A DNA stretch of 64,000 nucleotides from Brasilonema angustatum HA4187-MV1 (GCA_019359695.1 JAHHGV010000043.1:1-64000), one strand, 5' to 3'. Positions 9,443 to 17,997 are shown, numbered from the stretch's first letter. Notes: generated from the letters alone by a model not told the origin. Numbers and translations: made by a program.

Positions 9443-9553
9443 ACTGCTGAAGCAGTGAAGGATTGCGAGGATGTCTTCAAGCATTTCTCGCTCTGGACTA
9501 AGGTTTGTTTCGTTGAGTACCACGAGTTCACACCTCTTTCTTTTTACGTAGTA
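9443..9553 (-). pseudogene. Relic of IS607-family serine recombinase (C-terminal part)
   Basis: Reading the minus strand from 9553, after a stop codon, the peptide ECELVVLNETNLSPERE continuing MLEDILAILHCFSS matches the conserved C-terminal segment of IS607 TnpA serine recombinases (VLN..SPE.E..EDLLAI...FS). Similarity ends after about 9443, and no N-terminal catalytic domain or TnpB is present. It is a dead fragment next to the GC-rich DUF606 gene and may mark an old insertion. Confidence 0.6.
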
Positions 9554-10048
9554 TTATGCTAAAAATAAGTTATATAAAATACTTCAATATACTGAGGAGT
9601 GTTCTGGTTTCTAATGTCACTTTCTTACATACATTTATTTATCTATCTATGAATGATTTATCTTGTTAGCTGCAAGATATGAGCCTCCCATAGCTGTTCA
9701 CGCCCTTGTTCTCACTTCTTGAGGCTTGGTGCAAGATGTGAACTTTGCAACCTGGAGGATGAGGCGACTGAATAAAACCAAAATTGATTCAGTGGCGATT
9801 GAGTGTATGCCTACAGGACACTTTGCGCTAAGCCCAAAGCGTGCCAAGCGCAACTCCTAACACTGAATAAAGAGGTAAAAATGTCCCAATAGCTTGTACA
9901 GCAGTCTTTTGGAAAAAGATACAATCAATTAACAAAGGAAAGCTTAAAGCTTTCAAGGAATTTGAAAAAGAGAAGCAACACCAGACACCAATCCGAAGGT
10001 TGCTTCTCAAGTTTCCGTAAAACCCATTAGAAATGGATTTCCACAACT
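9554..10048. other. Gene-poor intergenic region
   Basis: No coding region could be supported. The short minus-strand frame at 9828-10046 lacks motifs and overlaps the likely promoter of the next gene. Confidence 0.4.
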
Positions 10049-10348
10049 ATGGTAAACCAAATTGTAGACATTGTAGATACTCTGAGTTACCCAGAGTTAG
10101 CCGGACTTCTCACGGCTTGTGGGTATGCTATTCGAGAGCAAACGGAACTTTCTAGGGCTTTGCTTGAACTTAGTTTTGAAATTTCCAAACTGCATGATAA
10201 AAAAGGCTTTTTTAATCCCCAATATCAGGATGTGGTGAACGATATAGATCTGGCACTTTTAGCTGGTTTGTGTGCTGTTAAATTGACTCAGATGGCTACA
10301 GTAATTGAGGAAATCAATCGAAGATCTCAGGAAATTTTTGTAAATTAA
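10049..10348 (+). CDS. Small helical protein of unknown function
   Basis: The 99-residue product is not recognised. It is predicted all-helical (SYPELAGLLTACGYAIREQTELS, ALLAGLCAVKLTQMATVIEEIN) without signal peptide or membrane segment. The composition looks like a real gene, and an ATG follows an A-rich leader. A perfect 16-bp inverted repeat lies 125 bases after its stop. Confidence 0.55.
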   Translation: MVNQIVDIVDTLSYPELAGLLTACGYAIREQTELSRALLELSFEISKLHDKKGFFNPQYQDVVNDIDLALLAGLCAVKLTQMATVIEEINRRSQEIFVN

Positions 10349-10473
10349 TGAGGATGAGAATTCGTATCAAATTCAGTAAAAAAACCGAGGTACTGAAAAG
10401 CTAACGTTTTCTCACTAAAACAAATCTACTGATTGATGGCAAGTTTCTAGAAACTTATCAAACCAAAATAATT

Positions 10474-10510
10474 AAATCAGTGAATAGCTACCATAGCTAT
10501 TCACTGATTT
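10474..10510. terminator. Perfect 16-bp inverted repeat, possible terminator
   Basis: AAATCAGTGAATAGCT (10474-10489), loop ACCAT, then AGCTATTCACTGATTT (10495-10510). The perfect hairpin has A and T tracts at its base and could stop transcription in either direction. It may serve the gene ending at 10348. Confidence 0.5.
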
Positions 10511-10635
10511 CAAATACCGTCCAAGATTGTCTAACTTATTAATAGACTTCGTGGCAGAAGTCGGGGAAAAGGTTAAGAAAGAAGGGGTAAGGGAAAATAA
10601 AAACCCTTTAACCTTTAACATGCACCCCTTTACCC

Positions 10636-10668
10636 AACTCGTGGCAATTGTCACGATTGCCACGAGTT
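10636..10668. repeat. Perfect 13-bp inverted repeat
   Basis: AACTCGTGGCAAT (10636-10648), 7-base loop, ATTGCCACGAGTT (10656-10668). No T-run follows. A related word, AGACTTCGTGGCAG (10544-10557), occurs inverted at 11396-11409 beside the end of purH, so this region is assembled from repeat fragments. Confidence 0.55.
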
Positions 10669-10808
10669 CTAATGAACGGCATAGTAAAGCATATTTTAAA
10701 TTTTGAATTGCTTAGCACTGCCCTACGGAGCTTAAAGATGCAGAAGAAGCTCACCCGTAGCAACTTGTAAAAATGAGAGCTTGATCACACCTACACAATA
10801 AAAAAGAT

Positions 10809-10880
10809 AACAAAAAGCACTCAGGAGTGTTACCGTGTTTCCATCCTAAATGCTTTTTGTTTACACTTGCTCCTCACACA
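10809..10880 (-). ncRNA. Candidate small RNA, copy A of a tandem pair
   Basis: Read on the minus strand, this has the leader GTGTGAGGAGCAAGTG and then an 11-bp stem (AACAAAAAGCA, 10809-10819, with TGCTTTTTGTT, 10851-10861) enclosing the shared loop word AAACACGG, ending in a U-rich stretch. The same order recurs 162 bases away in copy B. Between copies only the leader, the stem, the loop word and an upstream AAGTGTCAC (about 50 bases before the leader) are kept, as expected for a functional unit. Minus strand was preferred because all conserved words then sit upstream of, or within, a terminated transcript. No promoter is certain. Confidence 0.4.
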
Positions 10881-10964
10881 CACTCCTAGAAAATAACATT
10901 GACTTTGTCAAAGAGCAAGTAACCTAGGTGACACTTTGAAAACTGAACCTTCTGTGTTGAATTT

Positions 10965-11042
10965 AGCAAAGCAAAAAGCGCCTGAACGTCTGGCCGTGTT
11001 TCGACTTCAAGCGCTTTTTGTTTTCAACTTACTCCTCACACC
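10965..11042 (-). ncRNA. Candidate small RNA, copy B of a tandem pair
   Basis: On the minus strand the leader is GTGTGAGGAGTAAG (from 11041 down). A strong stem follows, with arms at 10972-10981 and 11011-11020 (CAAAAAGCGC/GCGCTTTTTG). It extends inward by TGAA/TTCA and GTC/GAC pairs, with AAACACGG in the loop. Downstream is CTTTTTGCTTTG. The 11-base leader word is the exact complement of ACTCCTCACAC, the core motif of the cyanobacterial sRNA Yfr1. AAGTGTCAC occurs about 45 bases upstream, as in copy A. Whether it is an RNA or only a repeat is not proven. Confidence 0.4.
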
Positions 11043-11406
11043 ATATAAACAATATCACAGGTTAAATGAGATCACAATTCTAAAGGGTGACACTTGTGCA
11101 ACTGCTCTACTGTCTTAAGACATAGAGTCGGGATTTTTTTCTATGTCTTATGAGTTACTTACAATTTGACATCCCTCTTAGGACATAAATGTGTAAAAAG
11201 AAAGACATAGAGGCATCAAGGAAGAAGCTAAGGAGCGGGGAGAAGGGAGTAGGGAGATAAAGAAAAAGTAGGGAGTAATCCTCTCCCATGCACCCCGCCC
11301 CCTGTGCTCCTGGTGCTCCTTCGCTGTAGAGCTTCTTCAATAGACAAGATTGCAAAAGTGGATTTTACGAGGTTCTGTTAAGCGTTCCCAACAACTGCCA
11401 CGAAGT

Positions 11407-12951
11407 CTAATGTAGAAAGTGACGGATACCCGTGAACACCATGACTAAACCCAGTTCATTAGCCGCGAGTATGGAATCTTGATCCCGCATACTTCCCCCT
11501 GGTTGGACAATCGCCTTAATTCCGGCTGCGGCTGCTGTTTTGACTGAATCATCAAAAGGGAAGAATCCATCGCTGGCGAGAATTGCTCCTTTGGCTTTTT
11601 CCCCAGCTTGTTCTAAGGCAATTTTAACTGAGCCAACACGGTTCATTTGACCTGCACCCACACCCAAAGTCGTGCGATCGCCACTCACAAGAATCGCATT
11701 AGACTTAACGTGTTTGCAAATTTTCCAAGCAAACAGCAATTCTTCTAACTCATCATCAGTCGGTTTCTTTTCGGTGACGATTTGCCATGTACTAGTATTT
11801 GCAACCGCATCATCTGAGGCTTGCAGCAGAAAACCGCCTGCAATGACTTTTACGCTTTCTTTGGGTCCACTCTTCAAGTCTGGTAAAATTAAGACTCGCA
11901 CTTTTGATTTAGCAGCCAGAATCTCTTGTGCTTCGGCATCACAACTTGGTGCAACCACGCATTCTAAAAACGTTTTTGTTAACTCAGTAGCAGTTCCAGC
12001 ATCAATCGGACGGTTTAGTGCAACAATTCCACCAAAAGCAGAAACAGAGTCAGCGTTAAATGCTTTTTGGTAAGCTTCTTGAATGGTATGTCCCAAGGCG
12101 ACACCACAGGGATTCGTATGTTTGATAATTGTTGCTGCTGGCGTATCGGTGAATTCAGAAATAATCCGCCGTGCGGCTTCTAAATCAACCAAGTTATTGT
12201 AACTGAGTTCTTTGCCTTGAAGTTTAGTAGCAGCTGCCCATCCAGTTGAAGTTGTACCAGTTTCATACCAAGCTGCACTTTGATGAGGATTTTCGCCGTA
12301 ACGGAGAGATTGTAATTGTTTGCCCGCAAGGGTGTACTGTTGAGGTGATTCCGCCTCTTTGCTAAGATTCTGACTCAGGTATGTGGCGATCGCCTGATCA
12401 TAGCTAGACGTATGCAAAAATCCCTTTAAGGCACACTTTTGACGAAACTCTGGGGATGGTTCGCCATTTGAGGTGCGCATTTCCTGTAAATATTCTTCAT
12501 ACTGCGCCGGGTCGCATAAAATTGTCAGATGAGCAAAGTTTTTTGATGCTGCCCTGAGCATAGCAGGACCACCGATATCAATTTGCTCGATCGCCTCAGG
12601 TAAAGTTACACCTTGTTTGGCAATAGTTTCTTCAAAAGGATAAAGATTCACCACAACCAAATCAATCGGGCGAATTTGGTTATGTTCCAAATCTGCTATG
12701 TCTTCGGGTACATCTCGCCGTGCTAAAATCCCGCCATGTATCCGAGGATGTAGAGTTTTAACTCGACCACCTAGAATTTCTGGAGAACTTGTGTAATCAG
12801 CAACTTTTGTGACTGGTAGCCCTGCATCTTTCAGTGCTTTGGCTGTTCCTCCACTGCTGATGAATTCAAAGTCAAATTCTTCTACTAAGCTACGAGCAAG
12901 GTCAATTAATCCTGTTTTGTTAGATACACTCAGCAGTGCTAGACGCGCCAT
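11407..12951 (-). CDS. purH: Bifunctional AICAR transformylase / IMP cyclohydrolase
   Basis: This enzyme does the last two steps of IMP synthesis: it formylates AICAR with 10-formyl-THF, then closes the ring. The N-terminal cyclohydrolase half begins ARLALLSVSNKTGLIDLARS and contains LGGRVKTLHPRIHGGILARR. The transformylase half has LRYGENPHQSAAWY, IIKHTNPCGVA and SAFGGIVALN, and ends with VQPGGSMRDQDSI and VFTGIRHFLH. I chose the ATG at 12949-12951, preceded by CCCAGGAAAT, over an upstream start that would add 26 unrelated residues. The resulting 514 residues is the usual length. A single gene on this strand. Confidence 0.97.
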   Translation of the reverse strand: MARLALLSVSNKTGLIDLARSLVEEFDFEFISSGGTAKALKDAGLPVTKVADYTSSPEILGGRVKTLHPRIHGGILARRDVPEDIADLEHNQIRPIDLVVVNLYPFEETIAKQGVTLPEAIEQIDIGGPAMLRAASKNFAHLTILCDPAQYEEYLQEMRTSNGEPSPEFRQKCALKGFLHTSSYDQAIATYLSQNLSKEAESPQQYTLAGKQLQSLRYGENPHQSAAWYETGTTSTGWAAATKLQGKELSYNNLVDLEAARRIISEFTDTPAATIIKHTNPCGVALGHTIQEAYQKAFNADSVSAFGGIVALNRPIDAGTATELTKTFLECVVAPSCDAEAQEILAAKSKVRVLILPDLKSGPKESVKVIAGGFLLQASDDAVANTSTWQIVTEKKPTDDELEELLFAWKICKHVKSNAILVSGDRTTLGVGAGQMNRVGSVKIALEQAGEKAKGAILASDGFFPFDDSVKTAAAAGIKAIVQPGGSMRDQDSILAANELGLVMVFTGIRHFLH

Positions 12952-13222
12952 ATTTCCTGGGTTTCCTTTGGTGTTAATACAGTTAGTGCAGATACATATT
13001 GTATAAACAGCCAAGGCAGGTAGACACAAAGCGGCATGCCGTAGCTCCTGCGGAGTAGCTGCGAATTGCGCGTAAGGTTAGGACGCGAAGAAGAATTTAT
13101 TGTTGGATTTAGCTATATGTAGTGACGCAAACAAGTTTTAGCGGTGTACGATGTTCGTGATTGGGAAACAAAACTTCTCAATATGATGGATGTAAGCGAA
13201 TATTTTTACCAACTGTCACGTT

Positions 13223-13447
13223 ATGGATTACCAAGACATCATTACAATTGAGCCTGGAAAGCGTAGTGGCAAGCCGTGTATTCGGCGAATGCGAATCACC
13301 GTGTACGACATCTTGGAATATCTGGCAGGTGGGATGACCGAAGCAGAAATTTTGGAAGATTTTTCTGAACTCACCTTAGAAGATATCAAAGCTTGTCTTG
13401 CTTTTGCAGCTGATCGTGAGAGAAAGTTGTTTGTGGCATCCCTGTGA
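13223..13447 (+). CDS. DUF433 antitoxin
   Basis: The 74-residue protein has the DUF433 pattern: IITIEPGKRSGKPCIRRMRITVYDILEYLAGGMTEAEILEDF (read as several blocks) followed by LTLEDIKACLAFAADRE. These helix-turn-helix proteins are the antitoxin partners of DUF5615 PIN-like RNases. The stop codon overlaps the GTG start of the toxin (GTGA), so translation is coupled. Confidence 0.88.
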   Translation: MDYQDIITIEPGKRSGKPCIRRMRITVYDILEYLAGGMTEAEILEDFSELTLEDIKACLAFAADRERKLFVASL

Positions 13448-13776
13448 AACTGCTATTGGATGAAAACCTATCAGACCGAATCATTGACAGGATTGTCGAT
13501 TTGTATCCTAATTCTGAGCATGTCAAAACTTTAGGACTGACAAATACTGATGATACAGTTATCTGGGAACATGCAAAGGCGAATGATTTTGTGATTGTTT
13601 CCAAAGATTCCGACTTCCATCAGCGCAGTTTGCTTTATGGTCATCCACCCAAGTTTATTTATCTTCGTATTGGTAACAGTCCAACATCGAAGATTATTCA
13701 AATATTGAGAGATAATTTTGATACGATCACTCAATTCAAAAGTAGCGAAACGGAAAGTATTTTGGTGTTGATGTAG
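13444..13776 (+). CDS. DUF5615 PIN-like toxin
   Basis: The 110-residue protein starts at GTG, overlapping the antitoxin stop by 4 bases. It begins MKLLLDENLSDRI, with the conserved acidic DEN. It also has GLTNTDDTVIWEHAKANDFVIVSKDSDFHQRS, with the acidic cluster typical of PIN-like nucleases, and YLRIGNSPTS. It is a putative RNase toxin of the VapC-like type and appears intact. Confidence 0.87.
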   Translation: MKLLLDENLSDRIIDRIVDLYPNSEHVKTLGLTNTDDTVIWEHAKANDFVIVSKDSDFHQRSLLYGHPPKFIYLRIGNSPTSKIIQILRDNFDTITQFKSSETESILVLM

Positions 13777-13783
13777 TGTGGAA

Positions 13784-13877
13784 CCGCCGCATAACAACCC
13801 GCTTGCACCCGACCCTCGAAGGTTATTTGTGAGTGTCTGAGGTTACTTGCGGCGGGTGAAGCAGAACATTAGGTCGC
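13784..13877. repeat. Imperfect palindrome resembling an integron attC site
   Basis: The left arm CGCATAACAACCCGCTTGCA (from 13789) and the right part GGCGGGTGAAGCAGAACATT (from 13851), followed by AGGTCGC, are imperfectly inverted over about 25 bases. The TAACAACCCGCTTG and GCGGGTGAAGCA words with AAC and TTAG at the outer ends recall attC-type sites, but the core triplets are degenerate. It lies just after one DUF433/DUF5615 module and before the next. Confidence 0.4.
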
Positions 13878-13946
13878 TTAGTTTCTGGGTTGGGGCAGCA
13901 TTTCAAATTAGTCTGTCAGAGTTCAAGAGGAAGGTATTAATTCGAT

Positions 13947-14240
13947 ATGACATTAGCTATTTTAGTTGAACCTACGCCCCTAGAAGTTGATGGCAATGGT
14001 GTTGTAACAGCTTTTCTTGAAGGGGCTACAGCAGAAGAAATTAGTGAGCAATATACTTCGCTGCAACTCTCAGATATTTACTCAGTCCTTGGTTACTACC
14101 TCAGACATAAAGCTGAAGTTGATGCATATCTCTTAGAACGTCAACGTCAAGCAGCAATGATCCGACAAGAAGCTGAACAACGTTTTAACCCAGTTGGAAT
14201 ACGTGAGCGCTTACTAGCTAGACGAAATCAGCATAGGTAA
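13947..14240 (+). CDS. DUF433-type antitoxin, partner truncated
   Basis: The 97-residue protein has the DUF433 layout: GNGVVTAFLEGATAEEISEQYTSLQLSDIYSVLGYYLRHKAEVDAYL, given here as one region. A charged helix follows (ERQRQAAMIRQEAEQRFN) and would contact the toxin. It is intact, but the toxin gene that begins 6 bases later is broken. It is not closely similar to the antitoxin at 13223, so this is a second, independent module rather than a fresh duplication. Confidence 0.8.
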   Translation: MTLAILVEPTPLEVDGNGVVTAFLEGATAEEISEQYTSLQLSDIYSVLGYYLRHKAEVDAYLLERQRQAAMIRQEAEQRFNPVGIRERLLARRNQHR

Positions 14241-14246
14241 TTCAAA

Positions 14247-14381
14247 ATGGTACGATTCCTAGCTGATGAAAATTTCAATAATCAGATTGTTCGTGGTGTT
14301 CTTTGGCAGAGTCCTAGTAAAGTAGCAGCAAAACGCCACCTAATAACCGTGTTGCAGCGGACAGAAGAGATATATTGGTAG
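14247..14381 (+). pseudogene. Truncated DUF5615 PIN-like toxin
   Basis: The ATG at 14247 opens MVRFLADENFNNQIVRGVL, the standard start of DUF5615 toxins including the acidic DEN. After about residue 20 the sequence changes to unrelated residues and stops at 14381 (44 codons). The catalytic C-terminal two thirds (usually about 110 residues in all) are missing. The DNA that replaces it (GTAGCAGCAAAACGCCACC onward) looks like intergenic repeat sequence, so a deletion or insertion removed the toxin while its antitoxin stayed intact. Confidence 0.75.
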
Positions 14382-14561
14382 AGATGCAAAGGTTGTCTAC
14401 CGCCGCTCAATTGTGCCCTTATGCCACTGGAGTGCTTAGTATTGCTGCTGATGCAAAATTTTTCTCTTGTCATTACATACTTTTTATGCTTGACTGTCCT
14501 TTGTCCGTCGTCATCTGTAATGACTAAGGATCAATGACCAATGACCAATGACTCATAACTA

Positions 14562-15194
14562 ATGACTAACACTCTAGAGTTTATCAGTGTACCTCCAACA
14601 ACAGGGCAACCACCAAAGGGTTTAATTGTCACTTTACATGGTTGGGGTGCCAATGCTGAAGATGTGGCGTCTTTATCGCGGTTTTTTAATTTGCCAGATT
14701 ATCAGTTTCTGTTTCCGAATGCACCTTTTCCTCATCCTAATTCCTCTGTTGGGAGAGCGTGGTATGACCTTCAGATGGAAAATATGTATCAAGGGTTAGT
14801 AGAAAGTAGGCAGCTACTAACAGGTTGGTTGCAATCTTTAGAAAATAGCACTGGTGTACCTTTGTCGCGGACAATTTTGAGCGGGTTTTCTCAAGGCGGG
14901 GCTATGACTTTAGATGTAGGATTAAAGTTACCCCTGGCAGGTTTAGTTTCTTTAAGTGGTTATTTACATCAAGACATAGAAAGTGTGAAAACGCAAAATA
15001 TGGCGTCTCTACCACCTGTTCTTATTATGCATGGAAGACAAGATACAGTTGTGCCATTACAAGCTGCTGTTTCAGCACGAAAAACTCTTGAATCTCTGGG
15101 AGCCGCTGTAGAATACTATGAGTTTGACATGGGTCATGAAATCCGACCAGAAATGCTAGAGTTGTTACGAAATTTTGTTGTTGTCAATGCATAA
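14562..15194 (+). CDS. Phospholipase/carboxylesterase-family alpha/beta hydrolase
   Basis: The 210-residue protein has the family pattern: LIVTLHGWGANAEDVASL, the nucleophile elbow GFSQGGAMT (serine about 110), the acid in IMHGRQDTVVPL and the histidine in DMGHEIRPEM. Relatives hydrolyse short acyl esters or lysophospholipids; the substrate here is unknown. Tandem CAATGAC words precede the start and make the exact start slightly uncertain, but the ATG at 14562 fits the family length. Confidence 0.87.
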   Translation: MTNTLEFISVPPTTGQPPKGLIVTLHGWGANAEDVASLSRFFNLPDYQFLFPNAPFPHPNSSVGRAWYDLQMENMYQGLVESRQLLTGWLQSLENSTGVPLSRTILSGFSQGGAMTLDVGLKLPLAGLVSLSGYLHQDIESVKTQNMASLPPVLIMHGRQDTVVPLQAAVSARKTLESLGAAVEYYEFDMGHEIRPEMLELLRNFVVVNA

Positions 15195-15373
15195 ATACTG
15201 GAAATTTGTCTTTACTTAATTTGGGTTAGCAAATTTTTACGAATTCTGTGAGAAATCCTCAAAATTTTTACGAAATTATCGCTCGTAAGTGAGTAATATA
15301 TATTGGGTGGCTGCGTCAAGCGCAACTCAACCCATGCTGGATGCAAATGCTGCTAATGGGAGGGGCAAGCACT

Positions 15374-15586
15374 ATGAAAACTCTAAGCATTTCTAAAAGA
15401 GAAATTGCTACCATCACTCCACAAGAGGTGGAAGTGTTAGCGACACGTCTGGAGCAGGATAATTACAGTAATGCTTTTGAGGGTTTGAATGATTGGCATT
15501 TACTACGAGCGATCGCTTTTGCCCGTCCAGAGTTAGTTGAATCATATATTCACCTCTTAGATTTAGAACCCTACGATGAGGCGTAG
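15374..15586 (+). CDS. DUF2555-like small cyanobacterial protein
   Basis: The ATG at 15374 (MKTLSISKREIATITPQEV) is preceded by GGAGGGG at a normal distance and is preferred to the ATG at 15341. The 70-residue product includes DNYSNAFEGLNDWHLLRAIA and RPELVESYIHLLDLEPYDEA, matching my memory of the cyanobacterial DUF2555 family, whose function is unknown. Its stop touches the start of coaBC, so the two are probably one operon. Confidence 0.75.
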   Translation: MKTLSISKREIATITPQEVEVLATRLEQDNYSNAFEGLNDWHLLRAIAFARPELVESYIHLLDLEPYDEA

Positions 15587-16789
15587 ATGTTTCAGAAGAA
15601 ACGGGCTCTGATTGCAATAGGCGGCGGTATCGCCGCCTATAAAATCTGTGAGGTTGTTTCCACTTTGTTTAAAATTGGAGTGGAGATAAAAGTTATTCTC
15701 ACTAATTCTGCACAAAAATTTATTACGCCTCTGACTCTCGCAACACTTTCCCGTCATCCAGCTTATACAGATGAAAACTTTTGGCAATCAACTCACTTTC
15801 GTCCATTACATATTGATTTAGGTGAGTGGGCAGATTTAATTGTAATTGCACCTCTAACAGCAAACACATTAGCAAAGTTAGCATATGGTATGGCTGACAA
15901 TTTGCTCACAAATACTGTTTTGGCTTCCACTTGTCCCGTATTGCTAGCGCCAGCAATGAATACTGATATGTGGGAACAGCAGGCGGTGCAACGTAATTGG
16001 CAACAGGTATTAACAGATAATCGATTTCATGGAATGTGTACAGGATCGGGGTTATTGGCGTGCGATCGCGTTGGTGCTGGTAGAATGGCAGAACCCCCAG
16101 AGATTATTACTTATGTTCAATCCTTGTTACACACCGCTGGGAAGCGAGATTTGGTAGGTAAGCGTGTGTTGATTAGTGCAGGGGGAACACGAGAGTATCT
16201 TGATCCAGTACGGTTTATTGGCAATCCTTCCACAGGAAAAATGGGGTTAGCTTTAGCACAAGCAGCACTGCACCGAGGAGCAAGCGTAACATTAATACAT
16301 GCTCCGGCGAGTTGGGATGTACCATTAGGAGTGCAAGCAGTCTCTGTAGTGAGTGCTGACCAAATGCGAATAAGTATGCTGGAGTACTTACCGAATGCAG
16401 ATATGATTATCATGTCGGCAGCGGTGGCGGATGTCAAGCCACGGAAATACAGTCAACAGAAGTTGCCAAAAAAATCGCTTCCGCAAGCTTTACCTTTGGA
16501 ACCAGTACCGGATATTGTTGGAGAATTGGCACGTCTCAAACAACCACATCAACAATTAATTGGGTTTGCAGCCCAGACAGGGGATATTGTCACACCAGCA
16601 CTAGAGAAATTGCACAGTAAAAATCTGGATGCGATTATTGCTAACCCTATCGATGAAGTGGATAGCGGTTTTGGAAGTGATAATAATCGAGCCATATTTT
16701 TGGATAAACAAGGACAAAGAATAGAAATTTCTCCTTGTTCCAAATTAGAAATGGCTCATCATATTTTTGATGTGTTGAGAAAGAAATAA
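15587..16789 (+). CDS. coaBC: Phosphopantothenoylcysteine decarboxylase / phosphopantothenate-cysteine ligase
   Basis: This enzyme does two steps of coenzyme A synthesis. The N-terminal flavoprotein (CoaC) half shows [17 protein letters not shown], then [20 protein letters not shown], the substrate-clamp region [11 protein letters not shown] and [16 protein letters not shown]. The C-terminal CoaB half shows [30 protein letters not shown] and [15 protein letters not shown]. Its 400 residues is typical. It begins directly after the stop of the DUF2555-like gene. Confidence 0.96.
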   Translation: MFQKKRALIAIGGGIAAYKICEVVSTLFKIGVEIKVILTNSAQKFITPLTLATLSRHPAYTDENFWQSTHFRPLHIDLGEWADLIVIAPLTANTLAKLAYGMADNLLTNTVLASTCPVLLAPAMNTDMWEQQAVQRNWQQVLTDNRFHGMCTGSGLLACDRVGAGRMAEPPEIITYVQSLLHTAGKRDLVGKRVLISAGGTREYLDPVRFIGNPSTGKMGLALAQAALHRGASVTLIHAPASWDVPLGVQAVSVVSADQMRISMLEYLPNADMIIMSAAVADVKPRKYSQQKLPKKSLPQALPLEPVPDIVGELARLKQPHQQLIGFAAQTGDIVTPALEKLHSKNLDAIIANPIDEVDSGFGSDNNRAIFLDKQGQRIEISPCSKLEMAHHIFDVLRKK

Positions 16790-17162
16790 AGTCGTAGAGG
16801 TGACTTCGTATTGATAAACTTCGCCAGCAATATCTACCTGGCAACGGTTATAAAAGCGCTACAAAACATCCGACATCGTTATGTTTACTAGTAATTATGT
16901 AACTAAGTTTACTCATTTCAAGAATAAATTCTATAGACTTTTTGAAAATAATTTTCTATTAGTTATTCACGTTAGTAATTAGTTTAACAAAACAGCACTG
17001 AAAGTTTATCTGAACTTCAAGAAGAAAAAATCTAACTTTCGTTATGAAAGAGCTAAAGTTTTGTTAAGATGCAAATGCTAGTGTTCTATGGGCGGAAAAT
17101 GCCAATCACGGTGTGGAGAAATAAATAGGTACTAGCACTCTATAAGTTCGGGAGACAAAACA
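16790..17162. other. AT-rich intergenic region
   Basis: No gene seen. The last 60 bases contain the likely promoter and ribosome site (GGGAG, 7 bases before ATG) of the small membrane protein at 17163. Confidence 0.4.
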
Positions 17163-17321
17163 ATGACTAGTTATATTTTTTTCGATGAAGCCCTTCAAAT
17201 GCTCGTAAACGCCTTCTTGGGTTCGGTAGTGCTACTTATGGTCTTTTCTGGCTTAGGTTTGGCAGTTATTGAAACTATGGAAAAAACAGGTATTCGCCTA
17301 GACACAAGACGACTTCACTAA
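17163..17321 (+). CDS. Single-span small membrane protein of unknown function
   Basis: A 52-residue open frame begins MTSYIFFDEALQMLVNAF. One strongly hydrophobic segment (about residues 15-38, LGSVVLLMVFSGLGLAVI) is followed by a positively charged tail ending LDTRRLH. A GGGAG ribosome site lies 7 bases before the ATG. The shape is that of the small subunits attached to thylakoid complexes, but it matches no Psb, Psa, Pet or Ndh subunit I can recall. No partners in the same operon. Confidence 0.6.
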   Translation: MTSYIFFDEALQMLVNAFLGSVVLLMVFSGLGLAVIETMEKTGIRLDTRRLH

Positions 17322-17550
17322 GAGTCGTTTTTCTGTAAAGGCTATCAGTACAGGGGCTTTGGTAAGGTAAGGTTGGGTTGATAAGAAGTCAAAAATTTAT
17401 TCTTTGTCGAAAACCATTAAGTTTAAGTGTTCGCTAGCAAGGAATCTTGGGAACACTGAAACATATAGAAGTCTCACAGCGTCGCACAATGACTTCCCAA
17501 GTACGAGTAAGTGTATCGCGATCGAGACGCTAGCAATGGAGTAAACTGTA

Positions 17551-17997
17551 ATGGGTCTATTCGACAAAATGTTTGGTGGAGAAAGCCAAGTTCAAGAAGC
17601 ACTGAGTCAACCAGAAGCAATTGCAGCAATTGCTTTGGCTGCAACAGCCTCAGATGGAAACCTCTCTGATGAGCAGGCACGTGGTATTTTGTCACTGCTG
17701 TCGGGTATGAAGCTTTTCAGATATTATTCCAACGATGAAATAAACAGGATGTTTGAGAAACTCCTGAATATCCTCAAGTGGGAAGGCATAAATGCTTTGT
17801 TTCATTCAGCCAAAGAATCTTTACCCTACGACTTGCGAGAAACAGCTTTTGCGATCGCCACCGATTTGGTTTTAGCCGATGGAGTTTCTCCTCAAGAAGA
17901 GCTTGAGTTTTTAAACGATTTGTCTCAAGATTTGGGAATCTCTGGTTATATCGCTATACAAATTGTGCAGGTGATGTTAGTTAAAAATCGGGGATAG
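17551..17997 (+). CDS. TerB-like tellurite-resistance-family protein
   Basis: The 148-residue helical protein starts MGLFDKMFGG. It contains the TerB-type repeated acidic pattern: AAIALAATASDGNLSDEQA at about 29-47, and AFAIATDLVLADGVSPQEELEFL at about 103-125. The domain binds metal through such Asp/Glu clusters and is found in stress and envelope proteins. It is soluble, without signal peptide, and monocistronic. Confidence 0.75.
   Translation: MGLFDKMFGGESQVQEALSQPEAIAAIALAATASDGNLSDEQARGILSLLSGMKLFRYYSNDEINRMFEKLLNILKWEGINALFHSAKESLPYDLRETAFAIATDLVLADGVSPQEELEFLNDLSQDLGISGYIAIQIVQVMLVKNRG

Noticed and set aside
10809-11042. Yfr1 itself encoded on the plus strand
   Set aside because: The motif ACTCCTCACAC is present, but no terminator hairpin follows it, and the conserved parts are ordered better for a minus-strand transcript.
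10809-11094. NsiR1-type tandem RNA array
   Set aside because: Tandem short hairpin RNAs are known as NsiR1 near hetF, but no hetF-like gene is in this window and I could not match the sequence.
11155-11355. 66-codon minus-strand frame
   Set aside because: Made of low-complexity GGAG and CTCC repeats; no protein character.
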